This document shows, piece after piece, positions 1-8,935 of a stretch of 47,461 nucleotides of DNA. The notes under the pieces are model-generated. The model did not search any database. It was not told where the DNA came from and saw only the letters and a program-made list of their open reading frames with translations. The DNA is from Bordetella parapertussis. GTDB taxonomy: Bacteria; Pseudomonadota; Gammaproteobacteria; Burkholderiales; SG8-41. Both the position numbers and the translations under genes were made by a program. The stretch spans positions 1-47,461 of the forward strand of contig CAMATZ010000048.1 in the NCBI GenBank assembly GCA_945861275.1. Direction: 5' to 3'. How positions within the stretch are numbered: the stretch's first letter is position 1; each line of letters starts with the position of its first letter.

Positions 1-730
1 TGAGCAGCGCGCGCTCGCCGGTTTCACGCTCGTCATTAGCGACGACTTCGGCCTTGTTCTGGCACGAGCGTTCCACTGCGTATGCCAGCGCTTCAGGTTC
101 GCGGGCATTCAAGCGCTCAATGTTTTTTTCGAGCCAGTCGAGAAACACCGGATCGCGAATGAAGCCGTATTTGATGGTTTCCGCCAGCCCGGCAGCGAGT
201 TCGCGCGGCGGCAGGGTGCGCAGCGTGTCCATGTCCGCGATCACCACTTGCGGCTGATAAAACGCGCCCACCATGTTCTTGCCGAGTGGATGGTTGATCG
301 CGGTTTTACCGCCGACGGCAGAATCCACTTGCGCCAGCAGCGTGGTGGGAATCTGGATGAACGGCACGCCACGTTGGTAGGTGGCTGCGGCAAAACCCGT
401 GAGATCGCCAACCACGCCCCCGCCCAGCGCGATCAACGGCGTTTTGCGCTCGCATCGGTGCGACAGCAATTCGTCGAAAATTTTGTTGAGCGTTTCCCAG
501 CTCTTGTAGGCCTCGCCATCGGGCAGGACGATGGGGAGGCACTCGGCGCCGCTGGCGCGCAGCCCGCTCAGCACGGACTCGAGATAGAGTGGCGCCACGG
601 TATCGTTGGTGATTACGACCGCTTTGCCTTGCAGCAACTTTGGGGGAATCAGCTGCGCTTGTGTGCATAGTCCCGCGCCGATGTGGATGGGGTAACTACG
701 GTCCGCCAAGCTTACAGTTAATGTTTGCAT
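1..730 (-). CDS. aroB: 3-dehydroquinate synthase, 3' end outside window
   Basis: AroB converts DAHP to 3-dehydroquinate in the cytoplasm, the second step of the shikimate pathway, using NAD and a divalent metal. The visible 243 residues begin [15 protein letters not shown]. They contain the NAD-binding glycine-rich stretch [13 protein letters not shown], followed by the family motifs [17 protein letters not shown] and NMVGAFYQP. Family members are about 360 residues long, so roughly one third lies beyond base 1. The ATG at 728-730 is 2 bases after the aroK stop, so the two are translationally close and belong to one transcript. Identification is firm; only the C-terminus is unseen. Confidence 0.97.
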   Translation of the reverse strand, partial: MQTLTVSLADRSYPIHIGAGLCTQAQLIPPKLLQGKAVVITNDTVAPLYLESVLSGLRASGAECLPIVLPDGEAYKSWETLNKIFDELLSHRCERKTPLIALGGGVVGDLTGFAAATYQRGVPFIQIPTTLLAQVDSAVGGKTAINHPLGKNMVGAFYQPQVVIADMDTLRTLPPRELAAGLAETIKYGFIRDPVFLDWLEKNIERLNAREPEALAYAVERSCQNKAEVVANDERETGERALL

Positions 731-732
731 AA

Positions 733-1308
733 TCAACAAATTACAACAGGGTGTTCGGTTGCGCGCGCTCTTAGTTTCGCTTCAATTTGCGCCGCCAGTA
801 CGCGCACGCTCTGGTTGCCGGTATCAACGATCAGGTGCGCTACTTCACGGTATAAGGGGTCGCGCTGCTCATACATCGCAGTCAATTTTACAGCGGGATC
901 AGGCACTTGCAACAGCGGCCGGTTGCGGTCACGCTGCGTGCGTTTGAGCAACGATTTCACCGGTGCGCGCAGGTAAATTACGCAACCATTCGCCTTCAGC
1001 AAATCACGATTTTCCTTAGCCAGCACCACGCCGCCGCCGGTAGCCAGCAACAGGTTCTCCCGCGCAACCAGTTCAGCGATCATCTTGTGTTCACGTGCAC
1101 GGAACCCCGCTTCGCCCTCGATTTCGAATATAACCGGAATCCGCACACCCGTTGCACGTTCGATTTCGTGATCCGAATCAATAAATTCCTTGCCCAGTAA
1201 ACGCGCCAGCACTTTGCCCACGGACGTTTTGCCCGAACCCATCAGGCCGACCAGAAAAATGTTGCCGTCACCCCTGTCCGGGGCGCGGACGGTATCCAAT
1301 GTAGCCAT
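733..1308 (-). CDS. aroK: Shikimate kinase
   Basis: This cytoplasmic enzyme phosphorylates shikimate with ATP, the fifth step of chorismate synthesis. The 191-residue protein has a Walker A loop GLMGSGKT at residues 21-28, the shikimate-binding DSDHEIE segment, FRARE, and the GGGVVL substrate loop, all in the usual order. Length is normal for the family. The ATG at 1306-1308 gives a roughly 15-residue lead before the first strand, as is common in betaproteobacteria. It lies between the pilQ terminator and aroB, and the pilQ-aroK-aroB order is widely conserved in Beta- and Gammaproteobacteria. Confidence 0.97.
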   Translation of the reverse strand: MATLDTVRAPDRGDGNIFLVGLMGSGKTSVGKVLARLLGKEFIDSDHEIERATGVRIPVIFEIEGEAGFRAREHKMIAELVARENLLLATGGGVVLAKENRDLLKANGCVIYLRAPVKSLLKRTQRDRNRPLLQVPDPAVKLTAMYEQRDPLYREVAHLIVDTGNQSVRVLAAQIEAKLRARATEHPVVIC

Positions 1309-1367
1309 GCATGAATTCTAGCTGAATCGGCGGGCGAGGCGGCGGCCGGGTGCAAGCCAACGCCGCC

Positions 1368-1394
1368 AAAAAAAGCGGCGTCCGCAGACGCCGC
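1368..1394 (-). terminator. Rho-independent terminator after pilQ
   Basis: An 8-bp GC stem, GCGGCGTC (1375-1382) with GACGCCGC (1387-1394), has a 4-base loop. Read on the minus strand it is followed by seven T residues (1368-1374). It lies 27 bases past the pilQ stop and upstream of aroK, so it should end or attenuate the pilus transcript before the shikimate genes. Confidence 0.85.
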
Positions 1395-1420
1395 GCTTCA
1401 AACCCTTGTGGTGTGCGCGA

Positions 1421-3559
1421 TTACCGGCGCAAATTGAGATTGTCCTTGAGTATCTTTGGGGTGATAAATACCAGCAGCTCGCGACGTTCATCCGATTTGA
1501 TGCTTTGCTTGAACAGGAAGCCTACATACGGCAGTTCGCCGAGCACGGGAATCTTGTTGGTGGTAGAGCGTTCGTCCTGCGTGTAGATGCCGCCAATGAC
1601 CAAAGTACCGCCATTCTCAACCAGCACTTCGGTGGTGACCTGCTTGGTGTCGATGGCTGGTCCCGCCCTGGTATCGGTACCGCGCGAGTCCTTGTTGATG
1701 TTGAGCTTCATGATCACGTTGTCGTCCGGTGTGATCTGCGGTTTCACTTTCAGCGACAGGCTCGCTTTTTTGAACATAATGGTGGTTGCACCGCTGGAGC
1801 TCGCCGACTCATAAGGGATTTCAGTGCCCTGCTCGATCGTGGCCTCATTCTGGTCCGCCGTAATGACACGCGGGCTGGAGATGATTTTACCTTTGCCATC
1901 GGCCTGCAGCGCAGAGAGCTCCAGCGCCAACAGACGCGAACGTGACTGATTAAACAGCATCGCAGAAAAAGCGCCCGCGGCGACGCCGTTTAGGTTCCCC
2001 GACGGCAGGTTGACCTGGAGACCCCCGGGCACTAGGGTAGGCGTGCCCTCAACGATGCCGTTCAATTGCCCGAGTGTGCTCAAGTCGGCGCCGAATTGCG
2101 GGCCAACTCTACCCTGCCCCCCAAGACGGTAGTCTTCGACGTACCCCAGCTTTACACCCAAATTTCGCCCAAACGTGTCACTCGCCTCCACGATGCGTGA
2201 CTCAATCATCACCTGACGCACCGGGATATCCACAGCACGGATCAACCGCCGCACTTCCTCCAGTTTCGACGGCGTGTCCTGCACAAATATTTGATTGGTG
2301 CGGGCGTCAATCGCCGCGCTGCCGCGTTTAGACAGTATGCGGCTTGACGCAGCGCCTGCGGAGGCGCTAGCGCCAGGACTACCGCCATTGAGCAGCACCT
2401 GAACGTCGGACGCCTTTTGATAATTCATTTGAAAGCTTTCGGTTTGCGTCGGCTCCAGATCAGAGATTTGCGAGCGGGATTCCAACGCCAGCTTCTCGCG
2501 CGTGGCCAATTCGTCGCGCGGCGCTATCCACACCACGGTGCCCTCTTTGCGCAAATCCAGTCCCTTGCTGCGCAGGATGATGTCGAGCGCCTGATCCCAC
2601 GGCACATCTTTCAAGCGCAACGTGAGATTGCCGCTGACCGAATCACTGGTAATGATATTCAGGCCGGTAAAGTCCGCCAGCACCTGCAATACCGAGCGCA
2701 CCTCGACGTTCTGGAAGTTCAGCGACAGCTTCTCACCCACAAATCCCTGGCGCACCAACCGGTTAGGGTCTTCCACCATACGCTTGACTTCGATAATAAA
2801 GCGGTTGTCGGCCTGGTAAGCAGAGTGCTCCCAATTGCCCGTGGGCGTGATCGTCACACGCGCACCACCGCCGTGCGAGGCTGCTTCAATACTTTGCACC
2901 GGCGTGCCAAAGTCCATCACGTCATAACGTTTCGCCAGGTTGGCCGGTAACGTGGCATTCTGGAAGTCCACAATGATGGAGCGGCCTTGTTTGCGGATGT
3001 CTATGCCAATCTGACTGTCGGACAAGTCGATCACCACGCGTCCTTCGCCGGCGTTGCCGCGCCGGAAATCAACGTTACGCAGGCTGTGTGATTGTGCCGG
3101 GCCACTGGGTTCTGCAAAGCGCGCAGGCACAGCGGCGGCAACCGTACCGGCAGCCCCGCCTTGCAGGGTAATCAGCAATGTTTTGCCGTCTAACTGTGTT
3201 TCGTAGTTCAGGGCGCGCGTCAGTTCCAACACCATGCGCGTGCGGTCGCCCGCCTGCACAATGTTGATGCGGCGCACTTCAGTGTGGGACACATTTTGCA
3301 CATTACGACCCAGCGCATTACCGGTATTGGCGAAGTCAAACGCGAGCCGTGGCGGATTGTTTACGGTAAAACCCGCCGGCGCCGTGGCGAGCGCATCCTT
3401 GAGGCCTATGCGAATGACCACCTTGCCGCCGGGTTGCGGTGACACATTGACGCTTTCAATGCTGTTTTGCGCGTAGGCTGACACGGCGCCGAATCCCAGT
3501 AGCAGCACCAGTAAACCGGTGCGCAAGCGCGAGACCAACGAAAGGAAGCTTGTTTTCAT
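1421..3559 (-). CDS. pilQ: Type IV pilus secretin PilQ
   Basis: PilQ forms the multimeric outer-membrane channel through which type IV pili extend. The 712-residue protein starts MKTSFLSLVSR and has a signal peptide ending near VSAYAQ. Two AMIN-like peptidoglycan-binding regions follow, then an STN/N0 domain (LSLNFQNVEVRSVLQVLADF), an N1 domain, and a C-terminal secretin domain with GTEIPYESAS and VKPQITPDDN. The ATG at 3559 was chosen because AGGAG precedes it with good spacing and because it places the signal peptide at the N-terminus; the frame stays open upstream but that part overlaps pilP. It is the last gene of pilMNOPQ and is followed by a terminator. Confidence 0.97.
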   Translation of the reverse strand: MKTSFLSLVSRLRTGLLVLLLGFGAVSAYAQNSIESVNVSPQPGGKVVIRIGLKDALATAPAGFTVNNPPRLAFDFANTGNALGRNVQNVSHTEVRRINIVQAGDRTRMVLELTRALNYETQLDGKTLLITLQGGAAGTVAAAVPARFAEPSGPAQSHSLRNVDFRRGNAGEGRVVIDLSDSQIGIDIRKQGRSIIVDFQNATLPANLAKRYDVMDFGTPVQSIEAASHGGGARVTITPTGNWEHSAYQADNRFIIEVKRMVEDPNRLVRQGFVGEKLSLNFQNVEVRSVLQVLADFTGLNIITSDSVSGNLTLRLKDVPWDQALDIILRSKGLDLRKEGTVVWIAPRDELATREKLALESRSQISDLEPTQTESFQMNYQKASDVQVLLNGGSPGASASAGAASSRILSKRGSAAIDARTNQIFVQDTPSKLEEVRRLIRAVDIPVRQVMIESRIVEASDTFGRNLGVKLGYVEDYRLGGQGRVGPQFGADLSTLGQLNGIVEGTPTLVPGGLQVNLPSGNLNGVAAGAFSAMLFNQSRSRLLALELSALQADGKGKIISSPRVITADQNEATIEQGTEIPYESASSSGATTIMFKKASLSLKVKPQITPDDNVIMKLNINKDSRGTDTRAGPAIDTKQVTTEVLVENGGTLVIGGIYTQDERSTTNKIPVLGELPYVGFLFKQSIKSDERRELLVFITPKILKDNLNLRR

Positions 3560-3572
3560 GTTTTTCTCCTGA

Positions 3573-4085
3573 TCATTCCTGCAGCAACAGCGTCTGCTCT
3601 TTTTCTTCCCAGTTGCCGTTGCTGTCCTGAACAATTTCCTTGAGCTTGATTGCGTTATCGGACACCGCGACGATGCGGCCGAAATTCTGTCCAAGATAAT
3701 TGCCGGTCTTCACTTGAAAAATATTATTGTCAGGCGATTTCACCAGCCCAAAATATTCTTTCTGCTTCAAAACGCCTACCATTTTTAGCGCTTCGAGCGG
3801 ATACGCTTCCAGCGGCTCAAGCCGGCGGTTGGGGTCCGGTTGGATGCCGCCAGCCAATGCGCCACCTTTCGGCGGCTCGATCTTGCGGGGTTTGAAGGGA
3901 TCGGTCAGATCAAACGCCGCATACTCAATCGGTTGATACGGCTTGACTTCAGGCAACGCCGGAATGCGTCCGCGCGGCAGATTGTCCTGCTGCTTTACCC
4001 ATGCCCGCAGGTCTGCATGTTGTTCGCCGCCACAACCCGCGAACAGGGTACACGCAACAACAGGGATGATGTATTTACGCATCAT
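3573..4085 (-). CDS. pilP: Type IV pilus assembly lipoprotein PilP
   Basis: PilP is a periplasmic or inner-membrane-anchored lipoprotein that links the PilN/PilO inner-membrane complex to the PilQ secretin. The 170-residue sequence has a lipobox, LFAGC, near residue 18. An extended proline-rich linker follows, then a compact C-terminal beta domain (MVGVLKQKEYFGLVKSPD) of the type that binds secretin N domains. Two adjacent ATG codons are possible (4085 or 4082). The first overlaps the pilO stop as ATGA, which suggests translational coupling. Confidence 0.95.
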   Translation of the reverse strand: MMRKYIIPVVACTLFAGCGGEQHADLRAWVKQQDNLPRGRIPALPEVKPYQPIEYAAFDLTDPFKPRKIEPPKGGALAGGIQPDPNRRLEPLEAYPLEALKMVGVLKQKEYFGLVKSPDNNIFQVKTGNYLGQNFGRIVAVSDNAIKLKEIVQDSNGNWEEKEQTLLLQE

Positions 4086-4729
4086 TTTTTCGCCGGGGCA
4101 GCGCCCTTCTTCGCCGCAGCGGCTGCCGCAGCTCTCCTTTTCTCCACGACTTCGGCCTCGTCCAGATAACGATAAGTCATCGCCGTAGCGTCCATCGACA
4201 ACGTATCTTTCACCGAAGTAACGCTAACGTCGTTCAGGGTCACTATCCGCGACAGCTTGCCGATATCTCCGGCGAACGCACCGATGTCGTGATAGTTCCC
4301 GGTTACCCGTATCGTGATCGGCAACTCCGCATAAAATTCCTTGACCGATTCACTGGCTGCCGGCTTGAAAAGTTCGAATTGCAGCCCGCGGCCCAGGCCA
4401 GCCTGATTGATGTCTGTCAATAGCGCATCCATTTCGGATTTACCGGGCAATTGCTTTAACAACGCGCCGAATTGCTTCTCGATATCTTCCAACTGCTTGC
4501 GGTAAGCCGGCAGGTTGACCGCGATTTTTTTCTTGTCGAGGTAGGTGGTCTTCAGCAGGTCGGTTTTCGCGCGCTCCGCTTCGATTTGCCCCAACTGGTC
4601 GGACCACAGAAAAATGTAGGCCACACCAATTATGACCAGCAGCAGCAATACAAGCACCCCGAGTTTTGGCTGAAGCGGCCACGAGCCGATTTTTTTCGGG
4701 TCCAGTCTACGCAGCTCATCAAGCGTCAT
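4082..4729 (-). CDS. pilO: Type IV pilus inner-membrane assembly protein PilO
   Basis: PilO is a bitopic inner-membrane protein that pairs with PilN to form the pilus alignment subcomplex. The 215-residue protein has a short cytoplasmic N-terminus, one membrane helix near residues 24-44, a periplasmic coiled coil (about 50-95) and a ferredoxin-like C-terminal domain. The C-terminus is an alanine/lysine-rich tail. It overlaps pilP by 4 bases and follows pilN after 6 bases. Confidence 0.95.
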   Translation of the reverse strand: MTLDELRRLDPKKIGSWPLQPKLGVLVLLLLVIIGVAYIFLWSDQLGQIEAERAKTDLLKTTYLDKKKIAVNLPAYRKQLEDIEKQFGALLKQLPGKSEMDALLTDINQAGLGRGLQFELFKPAASESVKEFYAELPITIRVTGNYHDIGAFAGDIGKLSRIVTLNDVSVTSVKDTLSMDATAMTYRYLDEAEVVEKRRAAAAAAAKKGAAPAKK

Positions 4730-4735
4730 GGCGAA

Positions 4736-5293
4736 TTATCCCTTTTCCGCTTTTGGGCGCACGATGGTGACGTTCATCGTGAATTCATTGGCGCGGGTCG
4801 TGCCTTGCTGCAGGGCCTTGATCTCTACCAGTGCCGGACTGCCAAGTTTCTGTGAGGATTCAAGGTTGCGCATCAGCGTGGATACGCGCGCCTGCGACTG
4901 CGTAACCCCGTTGATCACCACCATTGCACCTTGTTGCCGCACGGATCGCAAATACATGCCATCGGGCAATTGCCGCACCAACTGATCCAGCAGATGCACT
5001 GTTTCGGAACGATTGCTTTGCAGCGTCTCCACCACTTGCTTACGCGCCAGCAACGAGGCAGTCGCCTCCTTGAGGCGGTTGATATCCGCGATTTCTTTGT
5101 CGACCTTTTTGATTTCTTCGGTCAAAAAATTGTTGCGGGCAACTTCTTCATCGAACTGGCCGCCCAGGCGAAGGTAGACGCCGTACGCGAGCACCGCACC
5201 GGCGACGACAATCGCGCCGAGCGCAATAAAAAACTGCTGCTTCTGCTGTTTGCGCCGCGTCTCGCGATGCGGCAATAGATTGATGCGTATCAT
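4736..5293 (-). CDS. pilN: Type IV pilus assembly protein PilN
   Basis: PilN is the bitopic partner of PilO. Its conserved N-terminal cytoplasmic motif, here MIRINLLPHRE, docks into PilM. The 185-residue protein then has a membrane helix at about residues 22-42, a coiled coil and a periplasmic alpha/beta domain. The ATG at 5293 was chosen because the INLLPHR motif must be at the extreme N-terminus and because ATGA overlaps the pilM stop by 4 bases. The frame remains open upstream, but that part is antisense-like low-quality sequence inside pilM. Confidence 0.96.
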   Translation of the reverse strand: MIRINLLPHRETRRKQQKQQFFIALGAIVVAGAVLAYGVYLRLGGQFDEEVARNNFLTEEIKKVDKEIADINRLKEATASLLARKQVVETLQSNRSETVHLLDQLVRQLPDGMYLRSVRQQGAMVVINGVTQSQARVSTLMRNLESSQKLGSPALVEIKALQQGTTRANEFTMNVTIVRPKAEKG

Positions 5294-6402
5294 GCGTCGA
5301 ATCTCCGCATCGCCAGGCCACAGGCCACCATCAGGGAGGGTGCGTCCTGTTGCAGGTTTTTGGGGCGCACTTTGGACGACAGCGCCATATTGGCGAACGG
5401 GTTGGCGATAATCGTGTTGACCTGTGTGCGCTGCGACACTGCCGCATCCACCCCTGGCAACGACGCGCAACCGCCGGACAGCACGATATGATTAACCTGG
5501 TTGTACTGTGTTGAGGTAAAAAAGAACTGCAAAGCGCGCGCGACTTCAAGACCAAAGGTTTCGAGGAACGGATTTAACACATCGGTTTCATAGTTGTCCG
5601 GCAAACCACCGGTGCGTTTGGCGACTTCCGCTTCTTCGCGCGAGAGACCGAATTTATCCTGTATTTCCTGCGTCAACTGCGCACCGCCAAAAGGTTGCTC
5701 GCGCAGATAAATCGACTGGCCGTTACGCAATACGTTAACGGTGGTGAAGGTCGCGCCCACGTCCACGATCGCGATATTCTGGTCCACGGCCTTATCCGGA
5801 AGCTGCGATTCGATGAGCTCATAAGCAGCTTGCGCGGCCAGTAGATCCACATCAACCACCGCGGCTTTGAGGCCGGCGACTTCGGCTGCAGCAACACGAT
5901 CTTCGACTTTTTCCCTGCGCGATGCGGCGATCAGCACTTCGACATCTTCCTCGCTGCCGGGGGCCGGGCCGATAATCTGAAAATCGAGATTCACCTCGTC
6001 CAGCGCAAACGGAATATATTGGTTGGCCTCGGCTTCGACTTGAACTTCTACCTCTTCTTCGGTCAAACCGGCGGGTACCAGAATTTTTTTGGTAATTACC
6101 GCAGCATTGGGCAGGGCAATGGCCACATTTTTGATGCTGCTGCCCAAACGCACGTGGCAACGCTTGACGGCCTCGCCAACCGCATCCAGATTGTTGATGT
6201 TTCCTTCCACTACTGAATCACGGGGCAGCGGCTCGATGGCGTAACGTTCGATGCGGTACATCTTGTTGCCGGAGTCGGACAACTCCACCATTTTCACGGC
6301 AAATGTGCTGATATCCACGCCGATCATCGGCGGAGATTTTGCCTTAAAAAAACGATCTAGCGCGCCGAGCACGTTAGGGACTTTAAACTTTGGGATAGGC
6401 AT
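5290..6402 (-). CDS. pilM: Type IV pilus assembly protein PilM (actin-like)
   Basis: PilM is a cytoplasmic FtsA/actin-fold ATP-binding protein that binds the N-terminus of PilN and connects the pilus motor to the alignment complex. Beginning at MPIPKFKVPN it has 370 residues. The phosphate-1 strand is IGVDISTFAVKMVEL, and an internal NIAIVDVGATFTTVNV and the adenosine-binding IVLSGGCASLPGV follow. An in-frame TTG at 6420 is a possible earlier start; neither start has a clear Shine-Dalgarno. It is the first gene of the operon, downstream of the promoter at 6449-6477. Confidence 0.95.
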   Translation of the reverse strand: MPIPKFKVPNVLGALDRFFKAKSPPMIGVDISTFAVKMVELSDSGNKMYRIERYAIEPLPRDSVVEGNINNLDAVGEAVKRCHVRLGSSIKNVAIALPNAAVITKKILVPAGLTEEEVEVQVEAEANQYIPFALDEVNLDFQIIGPAPGSEEDVEVLIAASRREKVEDRVAAAEVAGLKAAVVDVDLLAAQAAYELIESQLPDKAVDQNIAIVDVGATFTTVNVLRNGQSIYLREQPFGGAQLTQEIQDKFGLSREEAEVAKRTGGLPDNYETDVLNPFLETFGLEVARALQFFFTSTQYNQVNHIVLSGGCASLPGVDAAVSQRTQVNTIIANPFANMALSSKVRPKNLQQDAPSLMVACGLAMRRFDA

Positions 6403-6438
6403 GTGCGTTTGTGCCGACAAATTACTTTAAATATTAAC

Positions 6439-6512
6439 CGTAACCCATTTTATATAAGCGTTTTTTCCGCCCAACAACTACCGCTTGCTGGGTCGTAACC
6501 GCAATCGTAACC
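6439..6512 (-). promoter_or_regulatory. Three GGTTACG repeats around the pil promoter
   Basis: Read on the minus strand, GGTTACG occurs at 6506-6512 and 6494-6500 (12 bases apart, upstream of the -35 box) and again at 6439-6445 just past the -10 box. The arrangement could be an activator or repressor site. It is an inference from repetition only. Confidence 0.3.
6449..6477 (-). promoter_or_regulatory. Sigma70-type promoter of the pil operon
   Basis: On the minus strand the sequence reads TTGTTG (6472-6477), a 17-base spacer, then TATAAA (6449-6454). The -10 box is about 47 bases from the pilM ATG. The spacing is optimal and both boxes match the consensus at most positions. Confidence 0.65.
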
Positions 6513-6633
6513 ATATTCTAGGATATAGTGTAGCTTGTAAGTTTTAGAGACGATATACATTCAAGTGCCCTGTAAACAAAAGCGTCTAAGTCTCGGAATT
6601 TTCTCAAGATATAGCCCTGAAAGCCACTGCTAA

Positions 6634-8928
6634 ATGTCCGCTCGATGGTTGGTTTACCCCCTATTACTTGTGGTTGTAGGTGTTTTTGCAACAGCCTTGC
6701 TGCTGGCTTTCGCCGCCACCATGATTTGGCCCACCTTGCCGTCCCTCGAGGTATTGACCGATTACCGGCCCAAGGTTCCCTTACGCATCTACAGCGCTGA
6801 CGGCAAACTCATCGGCGAATTTGGCGAAGAGCGCCGTTCCGTAGTGTCCATCCGCGACGTGCCCAAGCCGATGGTGGACGCCATACTCGCCGCCGAAGAC
6901 GAGCGCTACTTCCAGCATAAAGGTGTCGATTATATGGGCGTGGCGCGCGCGGCCATCGCCAACTTTACCCAGATCGGTCCGCGCCAGGGCGCATCCACCA
7001 TCACCATGCAGGTGGCGCGCAACTTCTTTTTGTCACGCGAAAAAACGCTGACCCGCAAAGTCAACGAGATGCTGCTGGCGTTCAAAATCGAGACCAGCCT
7101 GAGCAAGGAGCAAATCCTCGAACTTTACGTCAACCAGATTTACCTCGGCCAGCGCGCTTACGGCTTTGCGTCCGCCGCGCGTATTTACTATGGCAAGACT
7201 TTAGAACAACTGTCGCTGGCCGAGACCGCCATGCTCGCCGGTTTGCCCAAGGCGCCCTCCAGCTTTAATTCGGTCGCCAACCCGGCGCGCGCCAAGCTGC
7301 GCCAGCAATATGTGTTGCGCCGGATGCGCGAAATGAATGTCATCAACGCCGAGCAGCAGGCCAGCGCCGACAAACAACCGTTGACGATCAAGAACGACCT
7401 CAACGCATTCGCCACCAAAGCCGGCTACGTCGCGGAGATGGTGCGTCAGGTCATGTATGAGCGTTACAAGGAAGACGCTTATGCGCTGGGGATCAAGGTC
7501 TACACCACGATACTGGTGAGCCATCAAGATGCCGCCAATGCCGCATTGCGCGCCGGTGTGCTCACCTATGATCGGCGACACGGCTACCGCGGCCGCGAGG
7601 GTTATGCCGAACTACCCGCAAATGCCACCGAAGAAACCCTCGAAGACGCGCTGCAGGAGTATCCCGACAGCGAGGACCTCTATGCCGCCGTCGTCACCGA
7701 ATCCTCGCTGAAACGAGTCAAAGCCTTCCGGCGCGGCGGCGAATGGGTGGAAATCACCGATGCGGGGCTGAAGTTTGCGGGCGACTTCCTCAGCGACAAA
7801 TCCAACCCCAGCCAGCGCATACGCCGCGGCGCGATTATTCGTGTTCAGGCCGACGACAAAAAGCGCTGGAGCATTACCCAATTACCCGCGGTGGAATCCA
7901 CGCTGGTCTCCGCTGATCCACGCGACGGCGCGATTCGCGCGTTGGCGGGGGGCTTCGATTTCGGGCGCTCGCAATACAACCACGCGACACAAGCATTGCG
8001 TCAGCCGGGCTCAAGCTTCAAACCCTTTATTTACTCGGCGGCGCTGGAAAAGGGCTTCACCCCGGTATCGATTATCGAAGACGAACCGTTGTCATTCACT
8101 GCCGCGCAAACCGGCGGTGAAATGTGGGAACCCAAAAACTACGACGGCAAGTATGACGGGCCGATCTCCATGCGCCAGGCGCTGGTGCGTTCGAAAAACC
8201 TGGTGTCCATCCGCATACTGCAAGCCATCGGCACGCGCTATGCGCAGGACTACATCACACGCTTCGGCTTCGAGGCCAAATTGCACCCGCCGTATCTGAC
8301 CATGGCGCTGGGCGCGGGCAACGTAACGCCCCTGCAAATGATCAGCGGCTACTCGACATTCGCCAACGGCGGCTTTCGCATCAAGCCGTATTTTATTCAG
8401 CGCGTCGAAGACGGGCGCGGCACGGTATTGTTTGAAGAGCGGGCAGTTCGCGCCAGAGAAAACGCCGAACGCGCGATCGATGAACGCAACGCCTATATCA
8501 TGACCGGCATGATGCGCGACGTGGTGCGCTTCGGCACGGCGGCGGCGGCGATGAAACTCGGTCGCGGTGATCTCGCCGGCAAGACCGGCACCACCAACGA
8601 TTTTCTGGATGCGTGGTTTGGCGGCTACAACTCCGAACTGGTGGCCGTGGCGTGGGTAGGTCACGACCAGCCCAAAACGCTGGGCCGTGGCGAAACCGGC
8701 GGCTCAGTGGCGCTGCCGATCTGGATAAGTTACATGGGCGCGGTGTTAAAAGGCATTGCCGAGCAACCACTGGAAACGCCCAAGGGTCTGGTAGGCAGCG
8801 GCAGCGAAGTTGCGTATCAGGAATTCGGCCCGCGCGCAGATGGCCCCGACACTAACACGCCGGGTGATCCACCAGCCCCTGGCACACCGCCCCCCGCACC
8901 AGACAGTGCTCGTAACCAATTGTTTTAA
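6634..8928 (+). CDS. mrcA: Penicillin-binding protein 1A, bifunctional class A PBP
   Basis: This inner-membrane enzyme polymerises lipid II and cross-links peptidoglycan in the periplasm. The 764-residue protein has one N-terminal membrane helix (residues 8-30). A GT51 glycosyltransferase domain follows, with EDERYF at 88-93 and the GASTITMQ and RKVNEMLLA motifs. The transpeptidase domain has SSFK with the nucleophile Ser460, SKN at 520 and KTG at 650. The C-terminus is a proline-rich tail. It is divergent from pilM, which is the usual position of the gene in betaproteobacteria. The start ATG gives the shortest sensible cytoplasmic tail. Confidence 0.96.
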   Translation: MSARWLVYPLLLVVVGVFATALLLAFAATMIWPTLPSLEVLTDYRPKVPLRIYSADGKLIGEFGEERRSVVSIRDVPKPMVDAILAAEDERYFQHKGVDYMGVARAAIANFTQIGPRQGASTITMQVARNFFLSREKTLTRKVNEMLLAFKIETSLSKEQILELYVNQIYLGQRAYGFASAARIYYGKTLEQLSLAETAMLAGLPKAPSSFNSVANPARAKLRQQYVLRRMREMNVINAEQQASADKQPLTIKNDLNAFATKAGYVAEMVRQVMYERYKEDAYALGIKVYTTILVSHQDAANAALRAGVLTYDRRHGYRGREGYAELPANATEETLEDALQEYPDSEDLYAAVVTESSLKRVKAFRRGGEWVEITDAGLKFAGDFLSDKSNPSQRIRRGAIIRVQADDKKRWSITQLPAVESTLVSADPRDGAIRALAGGFDFGRSQYNHATQALRQPGSSFKPFIYSAALEKGFTPVSIIEDEPLSFTAAQTGGEMWEPKNYDGKYDGPISMRQALVRSKNLVSIRILQAIGTRYAQDYITRFGFEAKLHPPYLTMALGAGNVTPLQMISGYSTFANGGFRIKPYFIQRVEDGRGTVLFEERAVRARENAERAIDERNAYIMTGMMRDVVRFGTAAAAMKLGRGDLAGKTGTTNDFLDAWFGGYNSELVAVAWVGHDQPKTLGRGETGGSVALPIWISYMGAVLKGIAEQPLETPKGLVGSGSEVAYQEFGPRADGPDTNTPGDPPAPGTPPPAPDSARNQLF

Positions 8929-8935
8929 ATCAATA

